DNA of 64,000 bases from Budorcas taxicolor (Eukaryota > Chordata > Mammalia > Artiodactyla > Bovidae), in contig NC_068910.1 in assembly GCF_023091745.1 (NCBI RefSeq), positions 93,934,170 to 93,998,169 of the forward strand, given 5' to 3'. The position numbers were made by a program, and so were the translations under genes. The notes beneath the pieces were generated by a model. It saw nothing but the letters and a program-made list of their open reading frames with translations, was not told the DNA's origin and did no database searches. Numbering within the stretch: position 1 is the stretch's first letter; each line of letters opens with the position of its first letter. Shown one piece after another: positions 24,056 to 33,690 of the stretch.

Positions 24056-24166
24056 CTGATCGTGGCTCTCTGCGTAGGCAATGCACTTTTCAAGGTAGCG
24101 TCGGTTTGTGAGTGTATACACTATATTGCCCATGTTCCAATCTTCATCTTTATATTCTTTCAGTAA
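24056..24166 (-). CDS. GBE1: GBE1 internal coding exon (human exon 11), transition-state Asp exon
   Basis: Fourth GBE1 exon in transcript order, 111 nt, 37 codons, phase 0 at both ends (human residues 446-482). The acceptor ends catttag and the donor is CAG|GTAAAT. It encodes LLKEYKDEDWNMGNIVYTL, then TNRRYLEKCIAYAESHDQ. The His-Asp pair near the end is GH13 region IV; its Asp is the transition-state stabiliser (human D481), two codons before the splice junction. The frame is intact. Skipping it would leave the reading frame open but delete a catalytic residue. The exon lies between BovB copies of opposite orientation (21753-22915 minus, 27764-28850 plus). Confidence 0.96.
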
Positions 24167-24659
24167 CTAAATGCAAGACAGGAAATAATTTCAATACATC
24201 ATTACTATTCTTACTTTATAACCCAAGCTTAGGGTATATATCATATCAATCCAAATTATGACACACAGATACAAGCACACCCACGGAACAAAAATAGCTT
24301 TGTTGACACTTTTACTGAAATCACAGCTTTTGTACAGACTATCCAAATGACAGTGGTGTTGTGTGTGGGTGTGCACGTGCTCACTTTTGTGCAGATGATT
24401 TGATCACTGCACTTTAGGATTTTGGCAACTTTTTTTCTTTTTCTGTAACAGCTGCTACTTCTTGATTAATGACTACAGTAAAGTGTTGTGCAGTAGATCT
24501 TTCAATAACTTCCACAAGGTAGAGATATACTTGCTACCATTTTAGCTTGGAATGAAAAAAAAAAATGTTAGCAAGAAGAGTGTCTTGTTCTCTTCCTAAA
24601 ATAAATGAAAAGAAACTATTATTTCAATGTATAAAAGCTGATTATGATGAAATAATTAT

Positions 24660-25640
24660 CATCCTGGGGCAGGAGATAGATGGGCTCCAGGTTAGATATC
24701 TACAGCTGACCTTCTGTGTGCATTTCATGAGGCAGTAAGAAGTGGGCTTCCCACAGAATACTTATAACGAGCCTTCCCTTTGTATTTCCTGACATAAGAG
24801 ATGGGTGGGCTCCAGTTAAGGCATTTAAAATCAGCCTCCTGTTTGCCCTCCAAAATGGAAGTAACAACAGAAACAGGGTAAATAGCCAGTCTTCATCTCT
24901 TGTAAACACCTTAAGTAAGAGTCCTGGCATGGCCTCTTTACATCACTGCTCTTCACCACACCCTTCTCTCTGAGTGTGCATGCCTGCTTTGCTTCCATCT
25001 TAACTAAATAAACCATTTCTCTGTGTGCTTTCCCACTTGTTGTTATGCTATGCCTCTAATAATTAACTTTGTACCTGCATTTACATTTTCTGCCTCCGTG
25101 ATAAATGCATTTTTCACTGAGGTCAAAGATCCAGGAAAAAGTAGCTTCCAGCCTCTAGCCCTGGCTAGGATTCTTGGTTCTCATCCAGGCTACCCAGGTT
25201 CAATTCCTGGGAAGGGAATTAAGATCTCACTTCCCGCCACCACTTACTGCTGCCTCTCTGAGATAAATCTTAACAGTGCACACATTTTTGTCTCCAAATG
25301 GGTTGTTACTCAGTCTCCAGTGTGGCTTCTGTACCTCTCAAACCTCTTCAGTGCAAATGAACTTGCAGAAATTTCAGATTTTGATTGTGTCCTAAGTCCT
25401 TTTTTAGGCAAACGCTTGCTGTACAAGAATGCTGTCCCTACCCCTTCCTGTGAAATGCTTTCCTCCTTAGGCTGCCATTGTGAAACTCTGCATTGTTTTG
25501 CTTTGTTTTGTTTTCTCACTACTCAGACATCCAGCAAAATCCCTTCCTCTGACTATCATATAAAAGCTGCTGCTCCACAGAATTAACAGCCTAAAAAGAG
25601 CCTGTTCTTTCACGCAACACAATCTTTCTAAAGGGGGCTC
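24660..25640 (+). mobile_element. Candidate ERV LTR
   Basis: GC-richer than its surroundings. It has two related blocks (GATGGGCTCCAG at about 24677 and GTGGGCTCCAG near 24803), an AATAAA signal at 25008-25015 followed by CCATTTCTCTGTGTGC, and TTCTCATCCAGGCTACCCAGG. These resemble ruminant LTRs. I see no gag, pol or env. The borders and family are not firm; the 187-codon frame at 25023-25586 has no recognisable domain. Confidence 0.45.
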
Positions 25641-25654
25641 ATTTCTCTGTCCTG

Positions 25655-25862
25655 CACACTGACAGGCAGAATTCTAAAATGGTTCCTATGATTCCCACTC
25701 CCTCTGATTCACCTCTTTGTATAATCCTTTACCTGGAGGGTGGGAGGGAACTTTGAGTACAATAGATGTCCTTCAGAGAAAGGGTGAGATAATAACAGAA
25801 ATGCTCTAAATTGCTAAGTTTGTGGTAGTTGGTTATACAGCAATAGGAAATTAATGCAGATT
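25655..25862 (+). mobile_element. MaLR-type LTR fragment
   Basis: Starts GGCAGAATTCTAAAATGG and ends CTAAGTTTGTGGTAGTTGG ... CAGCAATAGGAAATTAATGCAG, the usual end of MLT/MST-like LTRs. Confidence 0.65.
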
Positions 25863-25959
25863 TTGGTACACGAAATAGAGTTCCAGCCTGTTTGTATCTT
25901 CCTTTGCTTTTTTTTGTTTTTTTTGCTCAATGGAATTCAGAGGTGCTTAGCCATCCCCC

Positions 25960-26222
25960 CGTTGGAGAAAGCAATGGCAACCCACTCTAGTACTCTTGCC
26001 TGGAAAATTCCATGGGCAGAGGAGCCTGGTAGGCTGCAGTCCATGGGGTCGCCAAGAGTCGGACACGACTGAGGGACTTCACTTTCACTTTTCACTTTCA
26101 TCCACTGAAGAAGGAAATGGCAACCCACTCCAGTGTTCTTGCCTGGAAAATCCCAGGGACAGGGGAGCCTGGTGGGCTGCTGTCTATGGGGTTGCACAGA
26201 GTCAACAGGACTTAGCAGCAGC
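25960..26222 (+). mobile_element. BOV-A2 SINE with 11-bp target-site duplication
   Basis: Forward dimer with the CACTTTCACTTTTCACTTTC linker between monomers and a GACTTAGCAGCAGCAG end. Duplication AGCCATCCCCC at 25949-25959 and 26223-26233. Confidence 0.95.
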
Positions 26223-26284
26223 AGCCATCCCCCGTAACTCCAGTGTGAATCACCAGGCACCAGAGGGCAGACTGTATTAAGGAG

Positions 26285-26409
26285 AATAATGACCACCCAC
26301 AGGTGTTTATATCCTAATACCCAGAGTCTGTGAATATGTCACCTTACATGGCAAGAAGGACTTCAGAGATCTGTGGAAGTTAAGGACATTGAGATGGGGA
26401 GATTATCCT
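26285..26409 (+). mobile_element. MaLR LTR (MLT1-like), left part
   Basis: ATGACCACCCACAGGTGTTTATATCC, AATATGTCACCTTACATGGCAA and GAGATGGGGAGATTATCCTGG follow the MLT1 order. Interrupted by a BOV-A2. Confidence 0.65.
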
Positions 26410-26423
26410 GGATTACCCGAATG

Positions 26424-26701
26424 TTGCTGCTGCTGCTAAATCCTGTCAGTCATGTCTGATTCTGTGGGACGCCATAGACAGCAACCCACAAGGCTGCTCT
26501 GTCCCTGGGATTCTCCATGCAAGAATACTGGAGTGGGTTGCCATTTCCCTCTCCAATGCATGCATACATGCATGCTAAGTCGCTTCATTCAGTCTTTGTG
26601 TCTGACTCTGTGCGACTCCATGGACGGCAGCTCACTAGGCTCCCCTGTCCACGGGACTCTCCAGGCAAGAATACTGGAGTGGGTTGCCATTTCCCTTCTC
26701 C
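26424..26701 (-). mobile_element. BOV-A2 SINE inside MaLR LTR
   Basis: Reverse dimer with a short CATGCATACATGCATG insertion in the linker. Imperfect 14-bp duplication GGATTACCCGAATG (26410-26423) versus GGATTACCTGGATG (26702-26715). Confidence 0.92.
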
Positions 26702-26960
26702 GGATTACCTGGATGGGCCCAATGTAATTACAGGAATCTTTCTTAAAAGGTGCTTGGGTTGTCAGAGTAAGACAGAGATTTGAAGATGCTACCCTGCTGG
26801 CTTTGAAGATGGGGGGAGGGCTCATGAACCAAGGAATACAGGTGGGTTTTAGAAGATAGAAAAGTCAAAGAAATAGAACCTCCAGAAGGAATGCAGCCTT
26901 ACGAAGCCTTGATTTTTAGTCTAGGAAGATCATTTCAGATTTGTGACCATATGACAGTAG
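26702..26960 (+). mobile_element. MaLR LTR (MLT1-like), right part
   Basis: Resumes GGATTACCTGGATGGGCCCAATG (MLT1: GATTAGGGTGGGCCCTAAT), then GAAGATGCTACCCTGCTGGC, CCAGAAGGAATGCAGCC and a TTGATTTTAG end region. Confidence 0.65.
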
Positions 26961-27119
26961 ATTTGTATTATTTTAAGACACTTTGTATTATTTAGATTCA
27001 GTGTAGTATTTGTATATGTCTATTCACAATCCATAAACCTATGCAAATATGCCCAGTTAAGTTGGACTGCTGTGTTAAAATAATTCAATGGAAATAGGTT
27101 AGACTTTTCAACAAATCAT

Positions 27120-27763
27120 GCTGGAAGTGTTAGACATCTTTAGACAAAACAAAACAAAACCTTAAACATTGATTGTACAAAAAGTAACTCAAATGGACTA
27201 TGGACTTAAACATAAAATTATAAATGTTTAATAGAAAATATAGGAGAATCAGAGAATTCTTAGACTTGTCACCAAAATAGGTCTCTAAAAGGGGGAAAAA
27301 AAATGATAAACTGGCCTTCCTTAAATTTAAAGAAAACAAAGAACTTTAGCTCTGTGGAAGTCCATATGTAGAGGATGAAAACACAAGCAAAGACCAGTAT
27401 AAATATATTTGTCAACCACATACCACCTCACAAAAGGGTTGAATCTAAACTATATAAAGAACTCTCAAAACTCCACAGTAAATAAATGATCCAATTAGAA
27501 AATGGTCAAAAGACATAAAACAGACATTTCACTGAAGAAGATATAAAGATGGCAAATAAAGCACAAGAAAACAAGTTCCTCATCATACGCCATTAAGAAA
27601 ATGCAAACTAAACCCACAGTGAGATATTTCTGCACACCTGATAGAATGATCAATATAAAAAATAGCAACAATAACAAATGCATTGTTCAAGAGTGTACAG
27701 AAATTGGATCTCTCCAAAGTTGCTTGTGGTAATGCAAAATGGTACAACTACTCAGAAAAATAG
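27120..27763 (+). mobile_element. L1 LINE, left part (ORF2 C-terminus)
   Basis: Old L1 ORF2 end: ATAAACTGGCCTTCCTTAAA, AAGAACTCTCAAAACTCC, GAAAATGGTCAAAAGACAT, CACAGTGAGATATTTCTGCAC, AACTACTCAGAAAAATAG. Interrupted at 27764 by a BovB. Confidence 0.85.
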
Positions 27764-28850
27764 TTTGAAAGCCTCTGACTGTGCGGATCACAACAAACTG
27801 TGGAAAATTCTTCAAGAGATGGGAATACCAGATCACCTGACCTGCCTCGTGATATATGTGCATGGAGGTCAAACAGCAAGACTTAGAGCCAGACATGGAA
27901 AAACAGACTGGTTCCAAATTGGGAAAGGAGTAAGTACATCAAGGCTATATATTGTCACCCTGCTTATTTAACTCATATGCAAAGAACATCATATGAAATG
28001 CCAGGCTGAATGAAGCACAAGCTGGAATCAAAATTGCTGGGAGAAATATCAACAACCTCAGATATACAGATGATACCACTTTAATGGCAGAAAGCAAAGA
28101 GGAGCTAAAGAGCCTCTTAATGAAAGTGAAAGGGGAGAATGAAAAAGCTGGCTTAAAACTCAATATTCAGAAAACTAAGATCACAGCATCTGGTTCCACC
28201 ACTTCATGGCAAATATTTGAGGAAAAAGTGGAAACAGTGACAAGTTTATTTTCTTTGTCTCCAAAGTCACTGCTGAAAGTGCTGTAGCTATGAAATTAAA
28301 AGATGCATGCTTCTTGGAAGAAAAGCTATGACAAACCTAGACAGCATATAAAAAAGCAAAGATATCACTTTGCAGACAAAGGGCTGTATGGTCAAAGCTA
28401 TGGTTTTTCCAGTGGTCATTTACTAATGTGAAAATTGAAGGATAGAGAAGGCTGAGTGCTGAAGAACTAATACTTTCGAAATGTGGTGCTGGGGAAGACT
28501 CTTGAGAGTCCTTTGGACAGCAAGGAGATCAAGCCAGTCAATCCTATAGGAAATCAACCCTGAATATTCATTGGAATGACTGATACTGAAACTTAAGCTT
28601 CAATACTTAGGCCACCTGATGCAAAGTGCTGACTCATTGGAAAAGACCCTGATGTTGGAAAAGATTGAAGGAGAGGAGAAGAGGCGATGAAGGAAGGATG
28701 AGATGGTTGGATGGCATCACTGACTCAATGGACATGAGTTTGAGCAAATTCCAGGAGATAGTAAAGGACAGGGAAGCCTTGGCATGTTGCAGTCCATTGA
28801 GTTGCAGAGTTGGACACGACTTAGTGACTGAACAACAATAACAACAACAT
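27764..28850 (+). mobile_element. BovB LINE inside L1
   Basis: Forward BovB of 1.09 kb, starting GAAAGCCTCTGACTGTG and ending GACTTAGTGACTGAACAACAA plus an AACAAC tail. Diverged: the catalytic motif reads YTDD and the frame breaks repeatedly after 28287. Confidence 0.9.
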
Positions 28851-29165
28851 CCAACCAGTATAAAACCCAGTACTTCTGGATGTTTACCATAGAGTAATGA
28901 AAATTTATGTTGATACAAAAATCTGTACACAAATGTTTATAGCAGCTCTCTTTATAGCAGCTAAAACCTAGAAACAGTCGAGATATCTTTCACTGGAAAA
29001 ATAATTAAACAAACTGTGATATAACCATGCCATGAGATAGCATTCAACACAAAGAAAGGGAAACAGTGAAGTAGCTCCCAGATATAGAAAACAAACATCG
29101 CTCCCAGCGGGTAAAGAGGGGGAGGGATAAATTGGGAGACTGGGATTGACATATACATACTATTA
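28851..29165 (+). mobile_element. L1 LINE, middle part
   Basis: L1 resumes after the BovB: CCAACCAGTATAAAACCCAGTA, ATAGCAGCTCTCTTTATAGC, GAGGGGGAGGGATAAATTGGGAGACTGGGATTGACATAT. Confidence 0.85.
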
Positions 29166-29173
29166 TACATAAA

Positions 29174-29385
29174 ATGGGGCTTCCAAATGGCTCAGTGGAT
29201 AAAGAATCCACGTGCAATGCAGGAGATGCAGGAGACATGGGTTTGATCCCTGATTCAGGAAGATTCCCCAGAGGATCCCACTCCAGTATTCTTGCCTGGA
29301 GAATCTCATGCACAGAAGAGGCTGGCAGGCTACAATCCATAGGGTTGCAAAGAGTCAGACACCACTGAAATGACTAAGCACATTT
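29174..29385 (+). mobile_element. Bov-tA SINE inside L1
   Basis: Complete tRNA-like head (GGGGCTTCCAAATGGCTCAG, GGTTTGATCCCTG B box) and Bov-A body ending GCAAAGAGTCAGACACCACTG, placed between two parts of the L1 3' UTR. Confidence 0.92.
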
Positions 29386-29590
29386 ATATATAATAGATAA
29401 TTGATAAGAACATACTATATAGCACAGGAAATTCTACTCAAAAATCTGTAATGGCCTATATGGGAAAAGACTCTTAAAAAAAAAAAAGTGTGGGTATATG
29501 TATATGTTTAACTGATTTACTTTGCTCTTACCTGAAACTAACATTACATTGTTAATCAACTATACTCCAATAAAAATTTAAAAAAAAATC
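29386..29590 (+). mobile_element. L1 LINE, right part (3' UTR end)
   Basis: TATATAGCACAGGAAATTCTACTC, AACTAACATTACATTG, TCAACTATACTCCAATAAAAATT and an A-run close the L1 that began at 27120. Confidence 0.88.
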
Positions 29591-29905
29591 TTGAAAAGAA
29601 ATATACTACTGATACATGCAACAACCTACATGAAATCCCCAGAGAATTTGACTGAGTGAAAAATGATAAGTCCAAAAGGTTGCATACTGTATTATTCCAT
29701 TTATATAACATTTTTGAAATGAAAAAAATTATAGAAATGGAGATCAGGTTAGTGGTGGCCAAAGGTTCAGGAGTGATTTGGGGAAGAAAGGAGTAGGTGT
29801 GGCTCTAAAGGCAACATTTGGGAAACTCGTGGTAATGTTCCATGTCTTGATTATGTCCATGTCACTATCCTGATTGTGATATTGTACTATAACTTTGCAA
29901 GATGT
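29591..29905 (+). mobile_element. Older L1 3' end (L1M-like)
   Basis: TACTGTATTATTCCATTTATATAACATT, GATCAGGTTAGTGGTGGCC and GTAATGTTCCATGTCTTGATTATG follow the usual order of ancient L1 3' ends. Confidence 0.7.
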
Positions 29906-29908
29906 TGT

Positions 29909-30117
29909 GGTGGTGGTTTATTAGCTAAGTTGTGTCCGACACTTGCAAACCCATAGATTGTATCCTGTCAGGCTCCTCTGTCCAAGGGATTATCCCAGCA
30001 AGAATACTGGAATAGGTTGCCACTTCCTTCTCCAGGGGGTCTCCCTGACCAAGGGATTGAACCTGTATGTCTGGTGTCTTCTGTGATGGCAGACGAATTC
30101 TTTACCAATTTACCACC
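29909..30117 (-). mobile_element. Bov-tA SINE
   Basis: Reverse copy with body (GTTGTGTCCGACACTTGC) at the left and tRNA-derived head (antisense TTCTTTACCAATTTACCACC) at the right. Confidence 0.9.
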
Positions 30118-30242
30118 TGTTTAACTCCACAGAAATCTAAATGGAGAGCAATACATTTTTTTTCCTTCCATTTGTATGATGTACTGCCTAGTACAGTACC
30201 TTGAGTATACAAGGTACTGAAGTGTTTAGAAAGTTAAATATT

Positions 30243-30259
30243 AAAAAAAAAAAAAAAAA
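30243..30259. repeat. poly(A) run
   Basis: Seventeen consecutive A, without a recognisable element attached. Confidence 0.85.
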
Positions 30260-30691
30260 GAAAACTGCCATTATTACTAAGAGGAGGAAATAGCCTGCTC
30301 TGAGCTATGATTGATTAAAATAATTCTAGGTTGACGTACACCTTTAAATATCCTTGAATCTGCTGAAAGCCTGATGAAGGCTTTTCAGTAGGATGTTAAA
30401 AAAGCAAGATTTGGCACTTGCAAGGGGGAAAACATCTTTGCGGAAGATTAGAAATCGTAAAAGATGGTGGGTGGATAAACAACCTAAACCAAGGTAAGAA
30501 ACTTGAAGATCACAACATTTTTTTTTTTTTTAATAACAAATACAAAGCAACTTTCCCAGCTGGTAAAGTCTCTTTGGTTTCTAACTCTAATCAGGTTTGT
30601 AAAACACTTATTTTTTTGACCTGATAATGATTAAGAAATCGATAGATGGAAAAGCAGAAGTTGTACTGGTAGAGTTTTAATGGCACAGCTG

Positions 30692-30824
30692 CTGCTGCTG
30701 CTAAGTTGCTTCAGTCGTGTCCGACCCTGTGCGACCCCATAGACGGCAGCCCACCAGGCTTCCCCGTCCCTGGGATTCTCCAGGCAAGAACACTGGAGTG
30801 GGTTTCCATTTCCTTCTCCAGTGT
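30692..30824 (-). mobile_element. Bov-A type SINE unit
   Basis: Single reverse Bov-A monomer with CTGCTGCTGCTAAGTTGCTTC start. CACAGCTG flanks it at 30684-30691 and 30825-30832. Confidence 0.9.
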
Positions 30825-31745
30825 CACAGCTGTGCACTGCCCAAATTGCCTGTGGACTCAGAAGAGACATGAGATGATTACAATAACCACTTCCTTCAGA
30901 AAAGGCTTCGTGGTTTTTCTATTCAAAGTTAAGCTCTTCTGCCACTGTGATCTCATGGCACCAGTTCATGTCTGTACTAAAGAACTTTATCAGAAAGCAA
31001 TGATTATTTGATACATATCTGACATCTTATAAATATTCAGCCTGTGACTCAGACTTTGCCACTCTGGAGTGTTCTATATCAAATCCAAGTCTTATTTTAC
31101 ATTACCTAAAAATAATCTTATCTAAAGATCACTTATAACAACTTTGGTCATTTAGACAAAAATAAAATGAAACAAAATATAATCCAAGCTACTTGAATTG
31201 TTATTAAATTTAATAAAAGTATATTTGAAATAATATGCAAGGTGTCATATACAATTATTTATTCCTAGTACCAGACACATGGTAAGGGCTTTTAAACACT
31301 CAATGAAGGAATGCATAAATCCACATCTCTTGAGTAAAAAACCATACTAAGCAACAAGTACTGGGAATTAAGGAGTGACTTCTACATTAATTGATGATTT
31401 GCAGGCAGAAATGGATGCTTTGATGAAGTTTAATGTGTTTTAAATATAGAATGCCAGAGTTTTATATAATTGCACTGATAATGCAAAATTCCATTTACAT
31501 AGCTAACATTATATCAATCATATCTTCCCCACGTCTGCATAATGCAAGTGTGAATACTTTAAATTAGAACTTTTAGAAGTTTGAGAGGCATCTTATTAAA
31601 TGGCACAAGAATCTACACACTAATGAGAGAATTTAAGACTTCAATTATAATATCAAAACTAAGAAATAAATCAAAGAAATAATAAATACACCAACATAAG
31701 ACATAGTATCCACAGGGAAAAAAAAATATTTACATTAAACCTTAC

Positions 31746-31844
31746 CTGTATCCATTTATCTGGAATTGCCATGGCCAATCGATAGTCAAAACCACCCCCT
31801 CCCTGGGAAATTGGAGAACACAGAGCTGGCATTCCTGATACATC
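31746..31844 (-). CDS. GBE1: GBE1 internal coding exon (human exon 10)
   Basis: Third GBE1 exon in transcript order, 99 nt, exactly 33 codons and in phase 0 at both ends (human c.1237-1335, residues 413-445). The acceptor ends tttattttag and the donor is CAG|GTAAGG. The peptide runs from DVSGMPALC through a Gly-rich GGGGFDYRLAMAIPDKW to a final Gln. This is the conserved loop after the acid/base strand and the start of the next barrel helix, close to the glucan-binding cleft. No stop or frameshift is present. It is separated from the previous exon by 4,607 nt of intron. Because it is symmetrical, skipping it would keep the frame but remove part of the barrel. Confidence 0.96.
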
Positions 31845-32334
31845 CTAAAATAAAGAGCATCAGCATTACCAGTTCATAGTGATCAAATTTTTACTAAATA
31901 TTCTTGTGACAGTAAATCCAGGCCAATAAATACAAATAATAAATGGGGGTATATACTCTTGGAGTATTTTGGTAGCATAATTGTAAAAGTATAGCATTGT
32001 GATAGCATATCTCATTTCCCAATAAGATTTTGAGTAGTGCTTTTCATTGCAGGACAACTTTTTATCCTTAGTTGCACATAGAGAACACAAATTAGTAAGT
32101 GTTATTGCTGAAACATGGTTTCTTACACTAATTTTTGAATATTCTACATATTGGCTACTGCTTTCATCAAACATAAAAATACATGTGCTGTATATCTGTT
32201 ATTCTTCTCTGTGTATACAGCAGTGGCAGAGAATGTATTTTGGGAGCACTTAGCTTCTGATGAAATAGAAATAGAGTTAGCACATTAAGAGCAAAGCAGG
32301 AAGATGGCTTTCACAAGAGTCAGTTACACTTGGA

Positions 32335-32505
32335 AAGGGTCACTGAGGTTATCTAGTGGATCCTCTTCATTTAAAAGATATAGAAATCGAGGCTTATTGA
32401 GGTGAAGGGCTCGCTAAAGACATGTTTCTCAAAGATAGAGCTGGGACTCAGACATCCAACCTTTTGACAGGGTCTTCTTACAGTCATGCTACCACTAGAC
32501 TATTG
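32335..32505 (+). mobile_element. MIR-like fragment
   Basis: GAGGCTTATTGAGGTGAAGGGCTCGC, ATAGAGCTGGGACTCAGACATCC and TACAGTCATGCTACC follow the MIR order; strongly diverged. Confidence 0.55.
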
Positions 32506-32962
32506 GTAATCAAATAAACATATGGTCAAACAGAGAAGTAAAAAGAAAATGATGTAAGGACCCAGATGCAACAAAATATATTAGTGTAACAATGGTGGTA
32601 AAACATGGTATAAGTACTAGCAATTCTAACTCCACAATATCTTTCAAATAAATTATTTTCTTTTGCCTCATTTCTATAGACACTATCTTACTTCATCCAC
32701 CTAACTACTTATTCTGACCACTATGTTTCCACACATAAGTGGAACTCCCATCTCCAGTCTCTCTTTACAATAACTGCTGCTGAATGATCTGCTCCTATCA
32801 TTGCCCGCGAATAGCTTTCAACAGTCAACAATAGAAAACTTAAATTCTTCAGTTTAGGATACAATTCAACAACTATACCGTAAGCACTGACAATATAATT
32901 TATTATTTGATTATCTGCTTCCTCCCTAACTGTTAGAATTTAAGACACATGGGGTAGGACTT

Positions 32963-32990
32963 TTGTTGTTGTTGTTGTTGCTGTTGTTGC
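32963..32990. repeat. (GTT)n microsatellite
   Basis: Eight to nine GTT units with a single CTG interruption. Confidence 0.85.
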
Positions 32991-32994
32991 TCAC

Positions 32995-33072
32995 TGACAT
33001 ATGCCAAGAATCTAGAATAGTAGAAGAACACTTGGCACAAAGCAGGAACTCAATAACTATTGTCTGAGTGGT
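32995..33072 (+). mobile_element. L2-like 3' end
   Basis: ACTTGGCACAAAGCAGGAACTCAATAACTATTGTCTGAGTG matches the usual L2 terminal pattern (TGGCACATAGTAGGTGCTCAATAAAT). Confidence 0.5.
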
Positions 33073-33457
33073 TTTATGAAGGTGCTGCCAAGGCTTTGAT
33101 GGTAAATCAGACATAACACTTGACCTGCAGGATTCAAGAACTAGAACCTAAATAAACATGCATGCACACAAACACACAAAATCATGAAATTACAGTGTTA
33201 TGGAGTCGTCATAATTGTTAACAGAAGTACACAGCAAGTGTGAGGAAAAAACCTACATCTCTCCATCATTATTTCTACTGTTTCATTTCAAATATTCAAT
33301 ATATCATCCCCTTTGAAATAATCACTCTTCCCTGTGCTTCTGACAGCTTTTATGTGTGTGTCATTACCCAAATTTTCCCTTGGATCATTATCCTTACTTC
33401 CTATGAAAGATTTGGAAGAATGGCATTGAAACATGTGTAATATCATATAAGAAACGA

Positions 33458-33690
33458 ATCGCCAGTCTAGGTTCGATGCAGGATACAGGATGCTTGGGGC
33501 TGGTGCACTGGGATGACCCAGAGAGATGGTACGGGGAGGGAGGTGGGAGGGGGATTCAGGATTGGGAACACGTGTACACCCGTGGCGGATTCATGTTGAT
33601 GTATGGCAAAACCAATACAAAATTGTAAAGTTAAAAAAAAACAAAATAAAATCTGAGAAAAAAAAAGAAAGAAAGAAAGAAAAACTATCA
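33458..33690 (+). mobile_element. Ruminant L1 (L1_BT-type) 3' stub
   Basis: TCGCCAGTCTAGGTTCGATGCAGGATACAGGATGCTTGG, then GGCAAAACCAATACAAAATTGTAAAG and a long A-rich tail with GAAA repeats. Only about 200 bp of a young L1 3' UTR. Confidence 0.9.

Larger units (their letters stand above)
24167..31745 (-). other. GBE1: GBE1 intron 10
   Basis: Complete intron of 7,579 nt, the repeat-richest part of the window: LTR relics, two BOV-A2 SINEs, an L1 holding a BovB and a Bov-tA, an older L1 end, and further SINEs. Segments 24170-24650 and 30830-31745 show no recognisable element apart from a short L2-like stretch near 31258-31315. Confidence 0.9.

Noticed and set aside
25023..25586. 187-codon open frame as a new gene
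   Set aside because: No recognisable domain, no spliced or conserved context, and it overlaps an LTR-like segment with an AATAAA signal.
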